64,000 bases of DNA from Lunularia cruciata. Taxonomy: Eukaryota > Streptophyta > Marchantiopsida > Lunulariales > Lunulariaceae. Below the pieces are notes generated by a model. The model saw nothing but the letters and a program-made list of their open reading frames with translations, was not told where the DNA came from and did no database searches. The stretch is taken from assembly GCA_948567375.1 (NCBI GenBank), contig OX419757.1:29016001-29080000 (forward strand). Direction: 5' to 3'. The first letter of the stretch is position 1; every line of letters starts with the position of its first letter. A program made the translations under genes and the position numbers. Shown one piece after another: positions 1 through 10,935 of the stretch.

Positions 1-475
1 AGTTCTCTACGGTCTAGAATATAAAAATCTACCCAGCTTTGATTCATTTCATGAATCATAATTTATCTGCTATTAGCGGCCAACAACCAAGAAGTGCAGT
101 GCCGTTGAGTTTCACAATAATGTAGAACTGGAGTGCTGTCAATGTCATGTCCTTGGCCATCTGGGGTGATCAGTGCTTGGCCTAAAGTCCGATACAGTAG
201 TGCTCGTCAATCCCACTGTCACATCCTGTACCTAGAATTGGCAGTTTCGTTTGTTGACGAACTGCGTAGCACAATTCACAACTACACGACGCTTTATACT
301 CCTGTTCGATCTTCTACTTCGGAAGCTCCGTATCAAATCATACCGACATGAGATAACTGTCCAAATTGGATGCCAATACATCCGGATTAGCCCCGTGATT
401 CACCTGCAAGAAACATCCATTGGTGGCCAGATCTTGAAGTAGTACAAGACAGAGACAACACGTCCAGCCTAGCCT

Positions 476-481
476 TTTATT
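476..481 (-). other. Candidate poly(A) signal of left germin-like gene
   Basis: AATAAA on the minus strand, about 190 bases past the stop codon. The right arm has the equivalent AATAAA at 55,728-55,733. Confidence 0.45.
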
Positions 482-673
482 ATTTTAATGGATCAACCTC
501 GAGTCCTTTGATTGCTTTATAGTGGATAGGTTCTATTCCAACTTCTACTATATCCTTCCATTTCATCAAGCGGGAGCTCTCAGGCCCAGGGCGTCATACA
601 ACGTTGTACATGTGTATACCATCATCACTCTGATTTCCAGATTTATCTTAACTTTGATAACCCTTGATTCGAA

Positions 674-1327
674 CTAATTAAATTGAGCCCTCAACGCCTT
701 GATGACATCTCCAGACACGCCAAACGAGATTTGCAGCACCTTATCAGAGATGGGCGCAGATGAGTTGAACAAAGTGTTGGGTAAGCGGACGAGTCCCGCA
801 TTCGAACTGCTGAATCCAGCTAGAGCTGTTACAGTTTTGTATTTGTCGTTGTTGATTTGGAAATGGACGAGACCCTTTGGGAAAGCGAAGATATCACCCT
901 TGTACAATGTGTTGGTGAACAACTTGTTGGTGGTGTCAATAAGACCCACGTCCAGGGTTCCCTCGATGATGTACAGAAGCTCTGTTCCGCGAGGATGGGT
1001 GTGAGGTGGATTGACAGTGCCAGGTGGATACTGAAGTAGAGCCATGGAAACACCCAAGCCATCGACTGCAAGAAAAGGAGCTGCTGCAGGGGCAACTACG
1101 CTGGCAGTGGTGACCGTGGCGAAAGGTGAGACCAAGTTAGGTGCGACATTTTTCAACGCCCCACTTGTGAAGAACTTGCCATCAAGGTCGGCTGCTTTCA
1201 CTCCTGCTGGAACCTGGAAGTCCTTGGTGAGCTCTGGATCCGAACCGTTGACAGATGGCAAGGTGAAAGCAGCAATTATAACTATGAACAATGCAGAAGA
1301 TAAAAGCAATTGAAAGGGGCGGCCCAT
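674..1327 (-). CDS. Germin-like protein, left copy
   Basis: Complete 217-residue germin-like protein in one exon, expected to be secreted to the cell wall as an oligomeric metal-binding cupin. Germins include oxalate oxidases, and many germin-like proteins are superoxide dismutases or have no known activity; the activity here cannot be told. Residues 1-28 form a hydrophobic signal peptide ending near SVNG/SD. The cupin metal ligands are all visible: His109, His111 and Glu116 in PPHTHPRGTELLYIIEG, and His155 in the box FPKGLVHFQ. The tripeptide KGD lies just before it (143-145). The start chosen gives a full signal peptide. There is no cysteine at all, so the N-terminal disulphide of classical germins is missing. 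It differs from the right copy at nine residues, all within the first 126. Confidence 0.95.
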   Translation of the reverse strand: MGRPFQLLLSSALFIVIIAAFTLPSVNGSDPELTKDFQVPAGVKAADLDGKFFTSGALKNVAPNLVSPFATVTTASVVAPAAAPFLAVDGLGVSMALLQYPPGTVNPPHTHPRGTELLYIIEGTLDVGLIDTTNKLFTNTLYKGDIFAFPKGLVHFQINNDKYKTVTALAGFSSSNAGLVRLPNTLFNSSAPISDKVLQISFGVSGDVIKALRAQFN

Positions 1328-1595
1328 GATTTTGGAAGTTGATTTCGAAGGTGTTGGGAGATTTAACTTCGCTACACTTTATTTTCGTGTTTTTCTCGAT
1401 GGTCTGTCTCCCGCAATGGCTAGTTGGTGCTGTCGAGCTGCAACGGGACCACCACTCTCCAGTGTCCTGTAGATCCCTTCTCCTTTCTTGTAAAGTGACT
1501 GCAATGTGTAGTGATACACTAGCTGGACACCTATATAAGACGTTGATGAAAGACAAATCTTAAGAGTGGCTTGCTTTCCCACACGACTAACGTTG

Positions 1596-1602
1596 CTTTA
1601 TA
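1596..1602 (-). promoter_or_regulatory. Candidate TATA box, left germin-like gene
   Basis: Minus-strand TATAAAG about 270 bases upstream of the ATG, conserved at the same relative place in the right arm (54,559-54,567). A second TATA-like string (TTATATAG) lies nearer the gene at 1,531-1,539. Which one is used cannot be decided from sequence. Confidence 0.4.
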
Positions 1603-3104
1603 CACTACCGAATCACGGGCTTCAAGATAGGATTGAAGGACCTTTCAATCTGGAGATGCTCAATTGCAGGCAACTGTACATTGAGCATCTATCCTAGTTA
1701 TATGCTGAATCATTCCAAGAGAATGCTATAAAATTGTTGCTGGTGCCTCACAGATCTAGAAACCATTGGATGATAATAACTCCGATGGTGCTCGCTTGAC
1801 CAGAAGACCCCGATTACCGGCAGCAAGTAATACCGATTTCACGGTCGTTATGTAGATGTCCTTAGCGCTCCTATCGTGATGAAGTAAGCACTGTAGTGTA
1901 AAGGCCGGAATCTTTTAAATTCCACTGGTACTGCATACGTACTTCAATTTAGTTTGTAGCGATCGGTGAGAACTTGTAGGGAAATGAATGTATGCGTAGA
2001 AAAGAGACTGATAATTTATTCAAGTGAAGTGCCCAGAAAGGCGTTTGTACCACATCAGCATGCACAGGGTCTTTATTTGTAACGAGCACCTCGAGTGTTA
2101 CTGTTTAAAAGCATTCTTGAAGTCTTTTAGAAGTACCTCAGCGAGATCTCGTGAGGTTAACACTCTGAGTCTTGCATGCACAGAAAAGAGATAAGCAAGC
2201 GACGTTGATTCTCAAGCCCAGTCTGTCAAAAATTACTAGCTAGCCACAACAGGGATGGACTCTGCCATGGCATCATGAGTAGATAAGAGTTGATTATGAA
2301 GGAGCCCAAGGTTAAGGTAGCTAGATGTATTGTCATACTAATTGAATACTAAATTGCGTGCATACCGGAAGACTTAGTCCATGGTAGCGAAAAGACATCT
2401 AGATGCCCTTTCGCTTCCATGAAGATCGTCATAAAGACTTCAGATTTTCACGGTGATGGAGCTCGCAATACGGAGTCCAAGGACTGAGAAGCAATCCAGG
2501 TCTATCGGAGCTAGTTCTGGCAGAGCCTTCTGTATGATTCAGATAAAACCTCTCTACTTCTCGCTTGGAACGCTCCAAGATACAATATTTAAGATAAATT
2601 TTGGCCCATAGTAGGACCGGGATGGTGCAGTTGTATGCGGTTGAGCATTATAATTAAGATCAATGCTTCCAGTGACCATATCGTAGAAAGCATGATCTCT
2701 CCCTATATCAAACAAAGAAGACCAACCCATTCCCAAGGTTGGTTATTCATCTATTAGAGATATCCTTTTAGTTTCTAAAGTTTGATATTATCTCGACAAG
2801 CAAAAGAATCAGCCAAAGAAGAGTCTCTTGATGGTTGAAAACACATCCACAAGAAAGAGTACTAAAGGAGATTCGGAGCATTTATGTGAACTTTCTTTTA
2901 TTATAGATTTAGTTACGTGAGATGAGGAATGGATTACCTGCAAGCAAGGTACGTAGTTCGTAAACTAATCTAACACTCAAACGTGCAGCCTGGCTCTGCT
3001 TCGTTGCTACTCTCCCGGCCTTGCTCGTTAAGCCTTCTTTACTATACCACTGCCATCTCAAAGAAAATAATTCACATTAGAAAGGTAAGAACCATATATA
3101 TAAG

Positions 3105-4085
3105 CATTGGGAGATTTGTGCAAACGTTGACTAGCACCACTACTTGGTGCTTTTGCTTTTTTACAGTCTAACTTTTGCTACTAAATGGTAGTAGCTATAC
3201 CAACCTGAACTAACACATGCTACCTGTACTATCATCTGAAATGCAATTTCAACACTCTTACTCATTGAAGAAATAGTAGTATTCAAATTAAACTTCTAAA
3301 CTTACAAAACTTATCTATTGGTAAAGCTTTCATAAATATATCTGCAATTTGATTGTTTTTGTTGTAACTAAAAAGATCTCCTGTTTCTCTTGCTTCTCCT
3401 GCTCATAGTGATATTGGATCTTTGTGTGCTTGGTTCTCTTCTAGAATTTGGGTTAATACACCTTTTTCATAACACTTCAATTACAATTTCACTGTTTTTG
3501 TTGCAACTAAAAAAGATCTCCTGTTTCTCTTGCTTCTTCTGCTCATAATGATATTGGATCTTTGTGTGCTTGGTTCTCTTGTAGACTTTGGGTTAATACA
3601 CCTTTTCCATAACACTTCAATTACTGTTTTACATTGGAGTTGTGCCATCTTGTCCAAACTAAATTCCTTAAGTAACCTATGAAACCATATTGCTTCTTTG
3701 GTAGCTAATATGTTATTATGCATTCTACCTCTAAATAATATGTAACATTGCATTTTTGTTGCTTGGTGCTCCAAGCTAATGGTTGAACAGTCCACCATTC
3801 ATCATGAATATGAACCACTATGAGATTTTCTATTATTTAAGTCACTCACAAAATCAACATCACATTCTTATGCTTGTGTAATAGCACCATCTAAACCTCC
3901 ACTAAATTATAATCCATAACTCACAGTACCTTTGAGGTACTTGAAAATTCTCTTCATTACTTCACAACATTGAGGTTAAGAATTAGAACTAAGCTTTGAT
4001 ACTATGCTAATAACCCAAGCTATCTCAGATCTTGTATTTACCATAACAGTAGTGGTACTTGTGTCCTCTAGATACAATATAAATG
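3105..4085 (-). pseudogene. Ty1/copia relic, RNase H and 3' end
   Basis: Minus-strand remnant of the end of a copia polyprotein. Reading toward lower coordinates I see a reverse transcriptase/RNase H linker (VNTRSEIAWV, then VMKRIFKYLKGT), the motif ATKEAIWFHRLLKEF, then RTKHTKIQYHYEQ and QIADIFMKALPIDKF, which match the conserved C-terminal copia RNase H motifs. Stops and frame changes break it. A tandem duplication lies inside. About 200 bases after the last motif could hold part of a 3' LTR, but I cannot delimit it. It faces the left germin-like gene, mirroring the copia relic at the right arm. Confidence 0.75.
3354..3625. repeat. Tandem duplication, period 139 bp, inside copia RNase H
   Basis: Two head-to-tail copies starting at 3,354 and 3,493 cover the region encoding the RTKHTKIQYHYEQ motif. 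They differ at only a few positions, so the duplication is younger than the element's inactivation or close to it. Confidence 0.8.
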
Positions 4086-4480
4086 AATGTCTTATCATGG
4101 TCCCTTCCTTTTGGAATTTCAAACATAATGACTCTGAAACAAAATTTCAACTCCAAATTTGTTTATTTGTGTGATATTAAGTACAGGTTATGAACTCCAT
4201 TACTTGACCAAGTTGCCATATAAGAATCTCTTATTGGAGAAAATTGAAAGAAACACTAAGTTGGACAGTTGATTGAACAATAAATGCAATAAATTGATCT
4301 AGATTTGGGAAATTTGATTGATCTAGTGAGGTAATCAACCTCCAAGTGTAAGAAAACAATGAGGTAAAAGTTAGTGCTCATGTTTTTCAATAAAGAGATA
4401 TTAATGGTTATGTGTTGATATTTTTGGTGTCTTTGCCAATGAAACTTGTGAAGATAGTGACATTGACTATGATAGTGACG

Positions 4481-4804
4481 ATCACTATCATCTCTATCTC
4501 CTTGCAACCTCCAGATCTGATTCTTGAAACAATGTGAACAGGATTCTTAGTGTATCCAAATGATAAGATCTTTAGCTGAGATATAGATGCTGTGAACTCT
4601 AACACCATTATGCAAAGTTTGATAAAGTGATAGAACTTTTTTATCACTATCATCTCTATCTCCTTGCAACCTCCAGATCTGATTCTTGAAACAATGTGAA
4701 CCGGATTCTTAGTGTATCCAAATGATAATATCTTTAGCTGAGATATAGATGCTGTGAACTCTAACACCATTATGCAAAGTTTGATAAAGTCATAGAACTT
4801 TTTT
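4481..4804. repeat. Tandem duplication, period 162 bp
   Basis: Two nearly identical copies begin at 4,481 and 4,643. The period is 54 codons, so the minus-strand frame 4,408-4,908 stays open and repeats a 54-residue block. That protein resembles nothing I know, and the open frame is probably accidental. Confidence 0.85.
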
Positions 4805-4849
4805 TTATCAATTTGTATAGTGTCCATTAGCTTCCACTTTTCTAAATCT

Positions 4850-5070
4850 TCATGTGTATGTAAGTTGACTGTAAGTGGAGAATAGCAGCAAGAAAATCCC
4901 AAACTCAACTAAGATTCACAAGCTAACGCTAATGGTGGACAAATAGCTATCAAGTGACTTAAAGATGCAGTTAGAATTTCATCTGAAGTAAGGAACACTC
5001 TAAAATATGCATGTGGTAAATTGGTAGATTAACACATGAAATTGTTAATTAAGGAATAGACCCAATGTCT
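4850..5070. repeat. Dispersed direct repeat, copy 1
   Basis: Matches about 6,000-6,215 in the same orientation with substantial divergence. Shared blocks include AGGAACACTCTAAAAT and TTAACACATG. The two copies could be the remains of short LTRs or of an old duplication. Confidence 0.6.
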
Positions 5071-5999
5071 AGTACTTGTACTTACTTGGTTCGCAATCTT
5101 CATGCTTGACCACAAGAACGGGTTGGATAGGTGGTTTCACCATAATGACCTTGATATCATCATTTAGATCTTGATCTAAGGTATTGTTACCATTCAATGC
5201 CTTTTATAGGTTTATGGACATTTTGAAGAACCTTCTACACCTAGAGGGATCTAGAGGTCAACAATTTTCTCTAACTGGCAGAAAATGGACAATGTAATGC
5301 TATGCAAAACCAATAAATATATCTTGGTTTTGCTCATACATCTACATCTTGGTTGCACTCAATAGTCTACATGACATTGACAAATAGAATAAATTTATCT
5401 AGCTCAAAATGCACTCCACTTGGAATAGGAGGTGAATGAGGTTGAAAACCTTACCAACTTGCCATTTTTGAGATCATGTTGTCTAGTATTCAAACAAACT
5501 AGCTAGGAACTTCATCCCTAAATGGACTTAATTGAGAATCAGAATATAGGTCTTGCAATTTGTAAGGACAATAAGTAATGATAACTCAAGGCCTCTAATG
5601 TTAAAAATTAATGTTATTTTTTCACCATTACTTAATAGATGATCAAAGCTTGGATAAGATTCTTATAAAATGCACTTTTTCCAACTTGTGAATCAATCCA
5701 AGGTGGCCACATGAGAGTCTCAAGTTTGCATGGAATCATGACTAAGAGGATAAACTATGCAAATGTGTGACTGTGTTCAAGGAACTTAACCAATAACCAC
5801 AAGTAGAGCATAAGTGATGGAATTTAGTGTCATATAATAGCAAGAATTTATGTATTCATCTCCAAAAGTCAAAACCATGTACATAAGCAATGTCTCACTA
5901 AATTGGTGTGAGATGATTCACTTTGGGTTTTCAGCATGCTTAGTCTATTCCCACCTATTGATTTATCCAAAGTTGAAGTCTTCTAGACAACTTGCAAAA

Positions 6000-6215
6000 G
6001 AATCAGTTTGTAAGTTTATTGTGAGTGAAGAATAGTAAGCAAGTCTACCCAAAACTTAACTAAGATTTGCAAGCTAATACTAATTGTAGAGGAAGAGATG
6101 TCAAGTGAATCAAAGATGTAGTGAGACTTTCACATGGATTGAGGAACACTCTAAAATCTACATGTAATGTATTGATAAGTTAACACATGGAGTTGCTGAT
6201 TAAGGAATAGAACAG
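6000..6215. repeat. Dispersed direct repeat, copy 2
   Basis: Second copy of the repeat at 4,850-5,070, same orientation, about 1.15 kb away. Confidence 0.6.
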
Positions 6216-6289
6216 ATGTAATTTCAAGCTATATGTATTTTTTTCAAATTTTTAATTGAATAAATAAAAATTAATATGCACAAAAAATG

Positions 6290-6292
<3 letters not shown>

Positions 6293-6325
<33 letters not shown>
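6293..6325. repeat. (AT)n microsatellite
   Basis: Uninterrupted run of AT dinucleotides, about 16 units. Confidence 0.95.
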
Positions 6326-6328
<3 letters not shown>

Positions 6329-8013
6329 GCAAGTTCATAGATTAAATGAGATCTATTAAATTACCTTTGCTAAGGTAATGGAAAGTTATTGAGCTAAGAA
6401 ATCCTTTTGTATATTTGATGCTCCTCTCCTTGAGAGCTACCAAGGTAAAATCACCCCTATCCTTGATTCTTGTCTAACTCTCTCCACCAAATTAGTCACT
6501 TGCATTTGGACTTCAGTGATGCGCTCACTCACAATTTGCAACAAATTAATCAACACAACAAAATGTTAAGTGAAGATGTTGAGGTTTGTATCTAGCTTAA
6601 ATTGTGCAGGAGTAGAAGAGATGTATCTTTCTCCAGAAATATTTTAAAATCTAGATAAATATGACTTGCAATTGCAAGTTGTATCTATCCATTTCAAATT
6701 TGCAATTTAAAAAATTCAAATGGATACTCACAAATAGATGTGCAGATTAGAGCATGCTCATAAGTTAAAAATTAGAGCAATTCATGTCAACTAAGCCTAA
6801 ACCTAAGCTCAGCTCATTGTAAACCTAAGTTGCCATACCTTATGCAACAATAAGTATACTCACCTTGTTGTCAACCTAAGCTATCAATACTCCTACCTTA
6901 TGCACCGCTACTAGTGCTATTTTTGCTACTATTTTCCATCCTTGTGAAGCATTTCTAAGTAATCAATAAATGTAAAGCAGTAGCAGTACGTAGTTCATTT
7001 GTCAAATCTCCCTCAAGTAATGTCAATGGGTAATAAATATCTTACTTTGTTACATATCACTATACTCAATAATGTTGATTTATTCGTTGCTCATTTCAGT
7101 AGATGGGTAATCATCATCTCCAAAATTACATTTCATTTACAATCCAAAGCTTCCACCATATTGACTTGATCATCCATACACAAGTAAATTTTAACCTATG
7201 TTGTTTGTATCATATATTAATACTCCTTTGAGGTGAAGTATCTATTCCCTCATATCATTGCAAAAACCAGATCCTAGATGGTGTTATGTGTGATAACCTT
7301 TGTCCTCAAACAAGACATGGGATTATATGCACTCTTATCAAGTCAAGTATCACACTCATAAGTTGATAGCAAATATGCATAAAGATGGACAAAACCAAGA
7401 AAGAACCTTCTTATTGTAGAGAAAGTAGTTTGTTTGGGTGAGAATACTTGAATACATGGTTTAGCTAGGATCCAAAGATTTTCATCCTTGCTAGATCAAG
7501 TATTAAAATATCCTAGTAATAAAAATAATGGATAGTTCAACTAGAATTAAAATAAAGCTTTTTGAATGGTTGGTCCATAACTGAAGAGTGCAAATGTCTA
7601 ATCTAATCCAGAGGCATAGAAACAAATAATGGAAAGTACTCATGTATTTTTGGAGATAAAGCCACTCTCATTTGTCATAATAGTACTTGGAGAAGACCAA
7701 ACCTTCTCTATCACAAACCTCTCAAGAAGAGGCCTATTAGTGTCCTGTAGACAAAATCAAAAGAAAGTGAGAGCCCAAAGAAATAAAGCATCCATTTGGT
7801 TTGCATAACTTACATGATTTACATAATAATTGCATAACTTACATAATAATTGCACATCACATTGCATGGTACAGAAATCTGGTTCTTTCTCATGGAAATC
7901 CATGAGCCTCAAAGGGAGACACCTAGACAAAACACCTATCAAAGTTCTTTTGGGCTGCAAAGGAGAATACGTGGACAAAATGCTCATCAAAGGTCTTTTG
8001 GGAATAACTTTAT

Positions 8014-8222
8014 GGCAAAAAGTTGGATTTGGTAAGCTGCTAAGGATGAAAAATGCTATTGAGCATGAACACTATTAGAACCAAGTTATAAATATATATA
8101 TAATGTTTTAGTTTATAAATTTTTTTGGCAAAAAGTTGGATTTGGAAAGCTAAGGATGAAAAATGCTACAAAGAATGAACACTCTTAGAAACCAAGATAT
8201 ATGTATATTTATAAATTTTTTT
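8014..8222. repeat. Tandem duplication, period 113 bp
   Basis: Copies start at 8,014 and 8,127, both beginning GGCAAAAAGTTGGATTTGG. The second copy is slightly shorter and diverged. Confidence 0.8.
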
Positions 8223-8295
8223 GATACATCAAATATCCTATTGCTCTTTGGTAGGATGCTCTAATTTCAAACTTGTAGTTTGTCTTCCTTTGTAG

Positions 8296-8769
8296 CTAAC
8301 AAAGAAAATATCTAATGGAACTAGACTTTACTATAGAACCAAATATCTCCTCATTGTCCATTCCTGCATGTTGGGGATATCCTTTGGCTACAAGTGTTAT
8401 CTTGTGACTTGAGATCTTGTCCTTATTATCAAGCTTGTTTTTATAAACCCACTTACATTTTATTGTTTTCTCCCCTTTGGCAAAGTTGTCAATTTCTAAG
8501 TCATGTTTTGCTTCAATGACTTGCATTCCTCATGTATGCCTTTACACAGTTAGATGATTGTAACATCTTGGAAATAAACAAGATTTATGTCTTTATCTCC
8601 TCTTTCAATCTAAGCTTCAACAATGCAAGCATAAGCATAAGATGTCTTATTGTAATCCCACTTATTGAGTCTTTGTGATGGTCTTCTCATTCTCCCACTT
8701 TTGCAATTTTCCCTTACTTGAATGGTTGAAGTAACTCAAGTGTTTCTTGGCATTTATTGGGTTCTATCA
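8296..8769 (-). pseudogene. Ty1/copia relic, reverse transcriptase N-terminus
   Basis: Minus-strand frame 8,296-8,526 reads KCKWVYKNKLDNK, then VAKGYPQ, then EEIFGSIVKSSSIRY. These correspond to the conserved start of copia reverse transcriptase. Upstream sequence to about 8,769 also matches the plus-strand copia relic near 41,560-41,723, so both belong to one family. Coding similarity stops soon after SIRYFL, where the long non-coding block begins. Non-functional. Confidence 0.8.
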
Positions 8770-9302
8770 TTGATTTTTCAAGAACTTCTCCAAGGTCATA
8801 TAACCTTTAACAAGACTACTTGGCAAGCAAGAAAAGTGGATATGAGGAACCGCATAAGAATTGGCCTTTAAGGTATTGAAGGATGCATTATTACATACAC
8901 CAATCTTAAAATGGGATGACCCAAGTTGTCCAATCAAAATGGTTACAAATGCAATTAGGCATTGTGATAAGAGTAGTCCTACAACAAGAATGGAATGACA
9001 GATGGCACCCAATTGCATATTTTGCTCAAAACTTATAATCAAAAGAGTGCAACTATCACACCACCAAACAAGAAGAGTTGGTTATTGTCCTTGCAACTAA
9101 GCATTGGAAGCATAATCTTGGCAAGAAGGCATTTGTAGTGGAGGAAGACCACAAACCTCTAGTCTACCTTGGGACACAAAAAGATCTATCTTATCAACAG
9201 ATCTGTTTGGCAAAGTGTAGAAATTGGTTCAATATGACAATCATGTATATGGAAGGTGAGAAGCAACTTGCATATACATTCAACCAAATGCATATGTTGA
9301 AT
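8770..9302 (+). pseudogene. Gypsy relic F, piece 1 (RT end and RNase H)
   Basis: Plus-strand remnant of the same chromovirus family as D. It begins at the RT/RNase H connection and includes the RNase H block VLATKHWKHNLGKKAFVV followed by DHKPLVYL. It is cut by element A at 9,303, and its sequence resumes at 16,911 with the next part of the same polyprotein. The 5' half of F is not present in the window. Stops and frame changes show it is dead. Confidence 0.8.
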
Positions 9303-9945
9303 TGTGAGCCGGCTTGTCTCTCACTCAAGATGAACCTCTGATGGCTATTATGGTAGCACACCATGGACTAAGAAAGCAAAGAACCCAACTCTATCATACT
9401 TCTTCAAGGCTAACACTCCAAGACTCAAGACATTGCTCACTAGAGAACTCAATGAGAGAGAGATAGTTGCAAATGAAAGGATAATGAGTACCTCCTCACC
9501 CCTAGTTTATTAATTTATGAAATAGTTACGCACCAAAATTAATAATTACTAGAGTAACTCAAGTTACTAGGCTAAAATTCAAGTAAATTCAAAAAGTATA
9601 AAGGAATACCCATCCACATGGGCATATTCCACTAAGCATATGATCTTATCTTGACCCAACCACTAAGTCAAGGATTCCTTCACATGGGCTATCCTTGGAC
9701 TAGAGAAGAATCCAAAAAAAAGGCTTGCGGGCCAAAGAGTTCTCAACTCTTTCTTCAAAGCCAAACACCTAGGAATAATACCAAGTCAACACACTAGAAT
9801 CCAAAATAGTGGTGCTCATCTTTTCCAATTCCTCTAAAGTAAGGTCCCCTCTATCTTAGCTACAACTTACTTCAGCTAACCATGACTAATGTAGAACGGT
9901 CCTTTATCTCTATATAAATAATATCTCTCAAGTATTAGTACTATC
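9303..9945 (-). repeat. 3' LTR of element A (truncated)
   Basis: Matches the right LTR 16,220-16,910 from TGTGAGCC onward. It breaks off around 9,945, where the sequence jumps straight into internal DNA (AAAAGTACTTAGGCAAAAAC). Confidence 0.85.
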
Positions 9946-9989
9946 TCAAAAGTACTTAGGCAAAAACTTCTTTTGCACTCTCTTCAATC

Positions 9990-10860
9990 AAATGGAATCA
10001 CAAAACATTACCAATCACCTTCTTTGAAAGGCTCCACCTTCTTCTTGCCTTGCCTCTTGTCATAGCTCTCCTTTTGTTTCCTTTGGGCTTGCTCCACTCA
10101 AACCATAGCAATTGCTCTTGCCTCTTCCAATTCCATGAGTTGATCCTTCCTTGATTTCTCTACATCACCTCCTAGTGCTTTCTTCAATCTCTTATGAATG
10201 CTTTGGAAGGTAGGAAGATCAAAGTGAATATGTAAGGTAGAATCAATACCATATACCAATTGAGATGAAAAATATCTGATGGAAGTCTTCATGGTTGTTC
10301 TATACTCCCATAAAACTACATGAATCCTCTTGTCCCAATGATGTTTAGCCCGCTCCATTTTTTCATCTTTGGCCAACATCATGCACAAGGTCTGATTGGT
10401 TCTCTATGCCAAGCCATTGGAATTTGACTTATAGGATGTAGTTACTCTATGTATGATAGAGAAATGTTGTATCATGATTGTAGTGATGCTTCTTGTAAAC
10501 TCTACTCCTCTATCAGAAACCAACTCCAAAGGGCATCCAAACCTAGTGATAATGCATTCATAAAGAAATCTATGAACTTTATATTCATTCTTGTCCCTCA
10601 ATGGTCTAGTCTCAAACCAATTAGTAAGGTAATTAATAACTACTACAATGTACCAATTGTTCCTTGGGGTTCTATTGAGAGGGCCTGCAAAATCAATTCC
10701 CCACTTCTCAAAAGGTCATAGCAATGGAATTGATCTAAGTGGTGGAGTGGAAGTAGATTTTCTAGCAAAAGCTTGACAAACATGACAAGTTTTGCAATAA
10801 TAAAGACAATCCTTGAAAATACCTCTCCAATGGTTAATTGCATCTAGAATCTTGAAAGTA
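9990..10860 (-). pseudogene. Integrase of element A, broken
   Basis: Fragments of gypsy integrase in several frames: zinc-binding region (about 10,643-10,843), catalytic core with FGCPLELVSDRGVEFT (10,404-10,601, including the second catalytic Asp), and a C-terminal part with WEYRTTMKTS (10,098-10,388). Frame breaks between the fragments make it non-functional. Confidence 0.8.
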
Positions 10861-10935
10861 GTCACCTTTTTTACAAAGTGTCCTCCACACTAAACCTTCA
10901 TGAAACTCCTTTATGAGTAGGATAGACTATCTTCC

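Larger units (their letters stand above)
1..3105. repeat. Left arm of a large inverted repeat
   Basis: The reverse complement of this stretch matches about 52,875-56,501. Position 1 pairs with about 56,501, and the match runs through the germin-like gene and its upstream region to about 3,100. The gene-proximal part is nearly identical. The inner part (about 2,400-3,100) is clearly diverged but still alignable, for example the blocks around 2,393-2,530 and 2,700-2,815. The arm probably continues left of the window, because the match is already good at base 1. Apart from the germin-like gene, 1-473 and 1,610-3,100 show no coding region that I can support. Confidence 0.9.
4086..8290. other. Non-coding AT-rich block splitting the left copia relic
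   Basis: About 4.2 kb separate the copia reverse transcriptase start (8,296-8,526) from its RNase H end. I recognise no protein here. It holds several internal repeats, listed separately: 162-bp tandem copies, a pair of about 200-bp direct repeats 1.15 kb apart, an (AT)n tract and a 113-bp tandem duplication. It may be an inserted non-autonomous element or layers of decayed insertions. No terminal structure could be fixed. Confidence 0.5.

Noticed and set aside
699-1313. Open frames on the strand opposite the germin-like gene (and 54,891-55,505 in the right arm)
   Set aside because: They are antisense shadows. The germin-like frame has signal peptide, motifs and paralog conservation; the antisense frames have none.
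8767-9042. Minus-strand open frame of 91 codons
   Set aside because: It overlaps plus-strand RNase H coding of relic F in the antisense direction.
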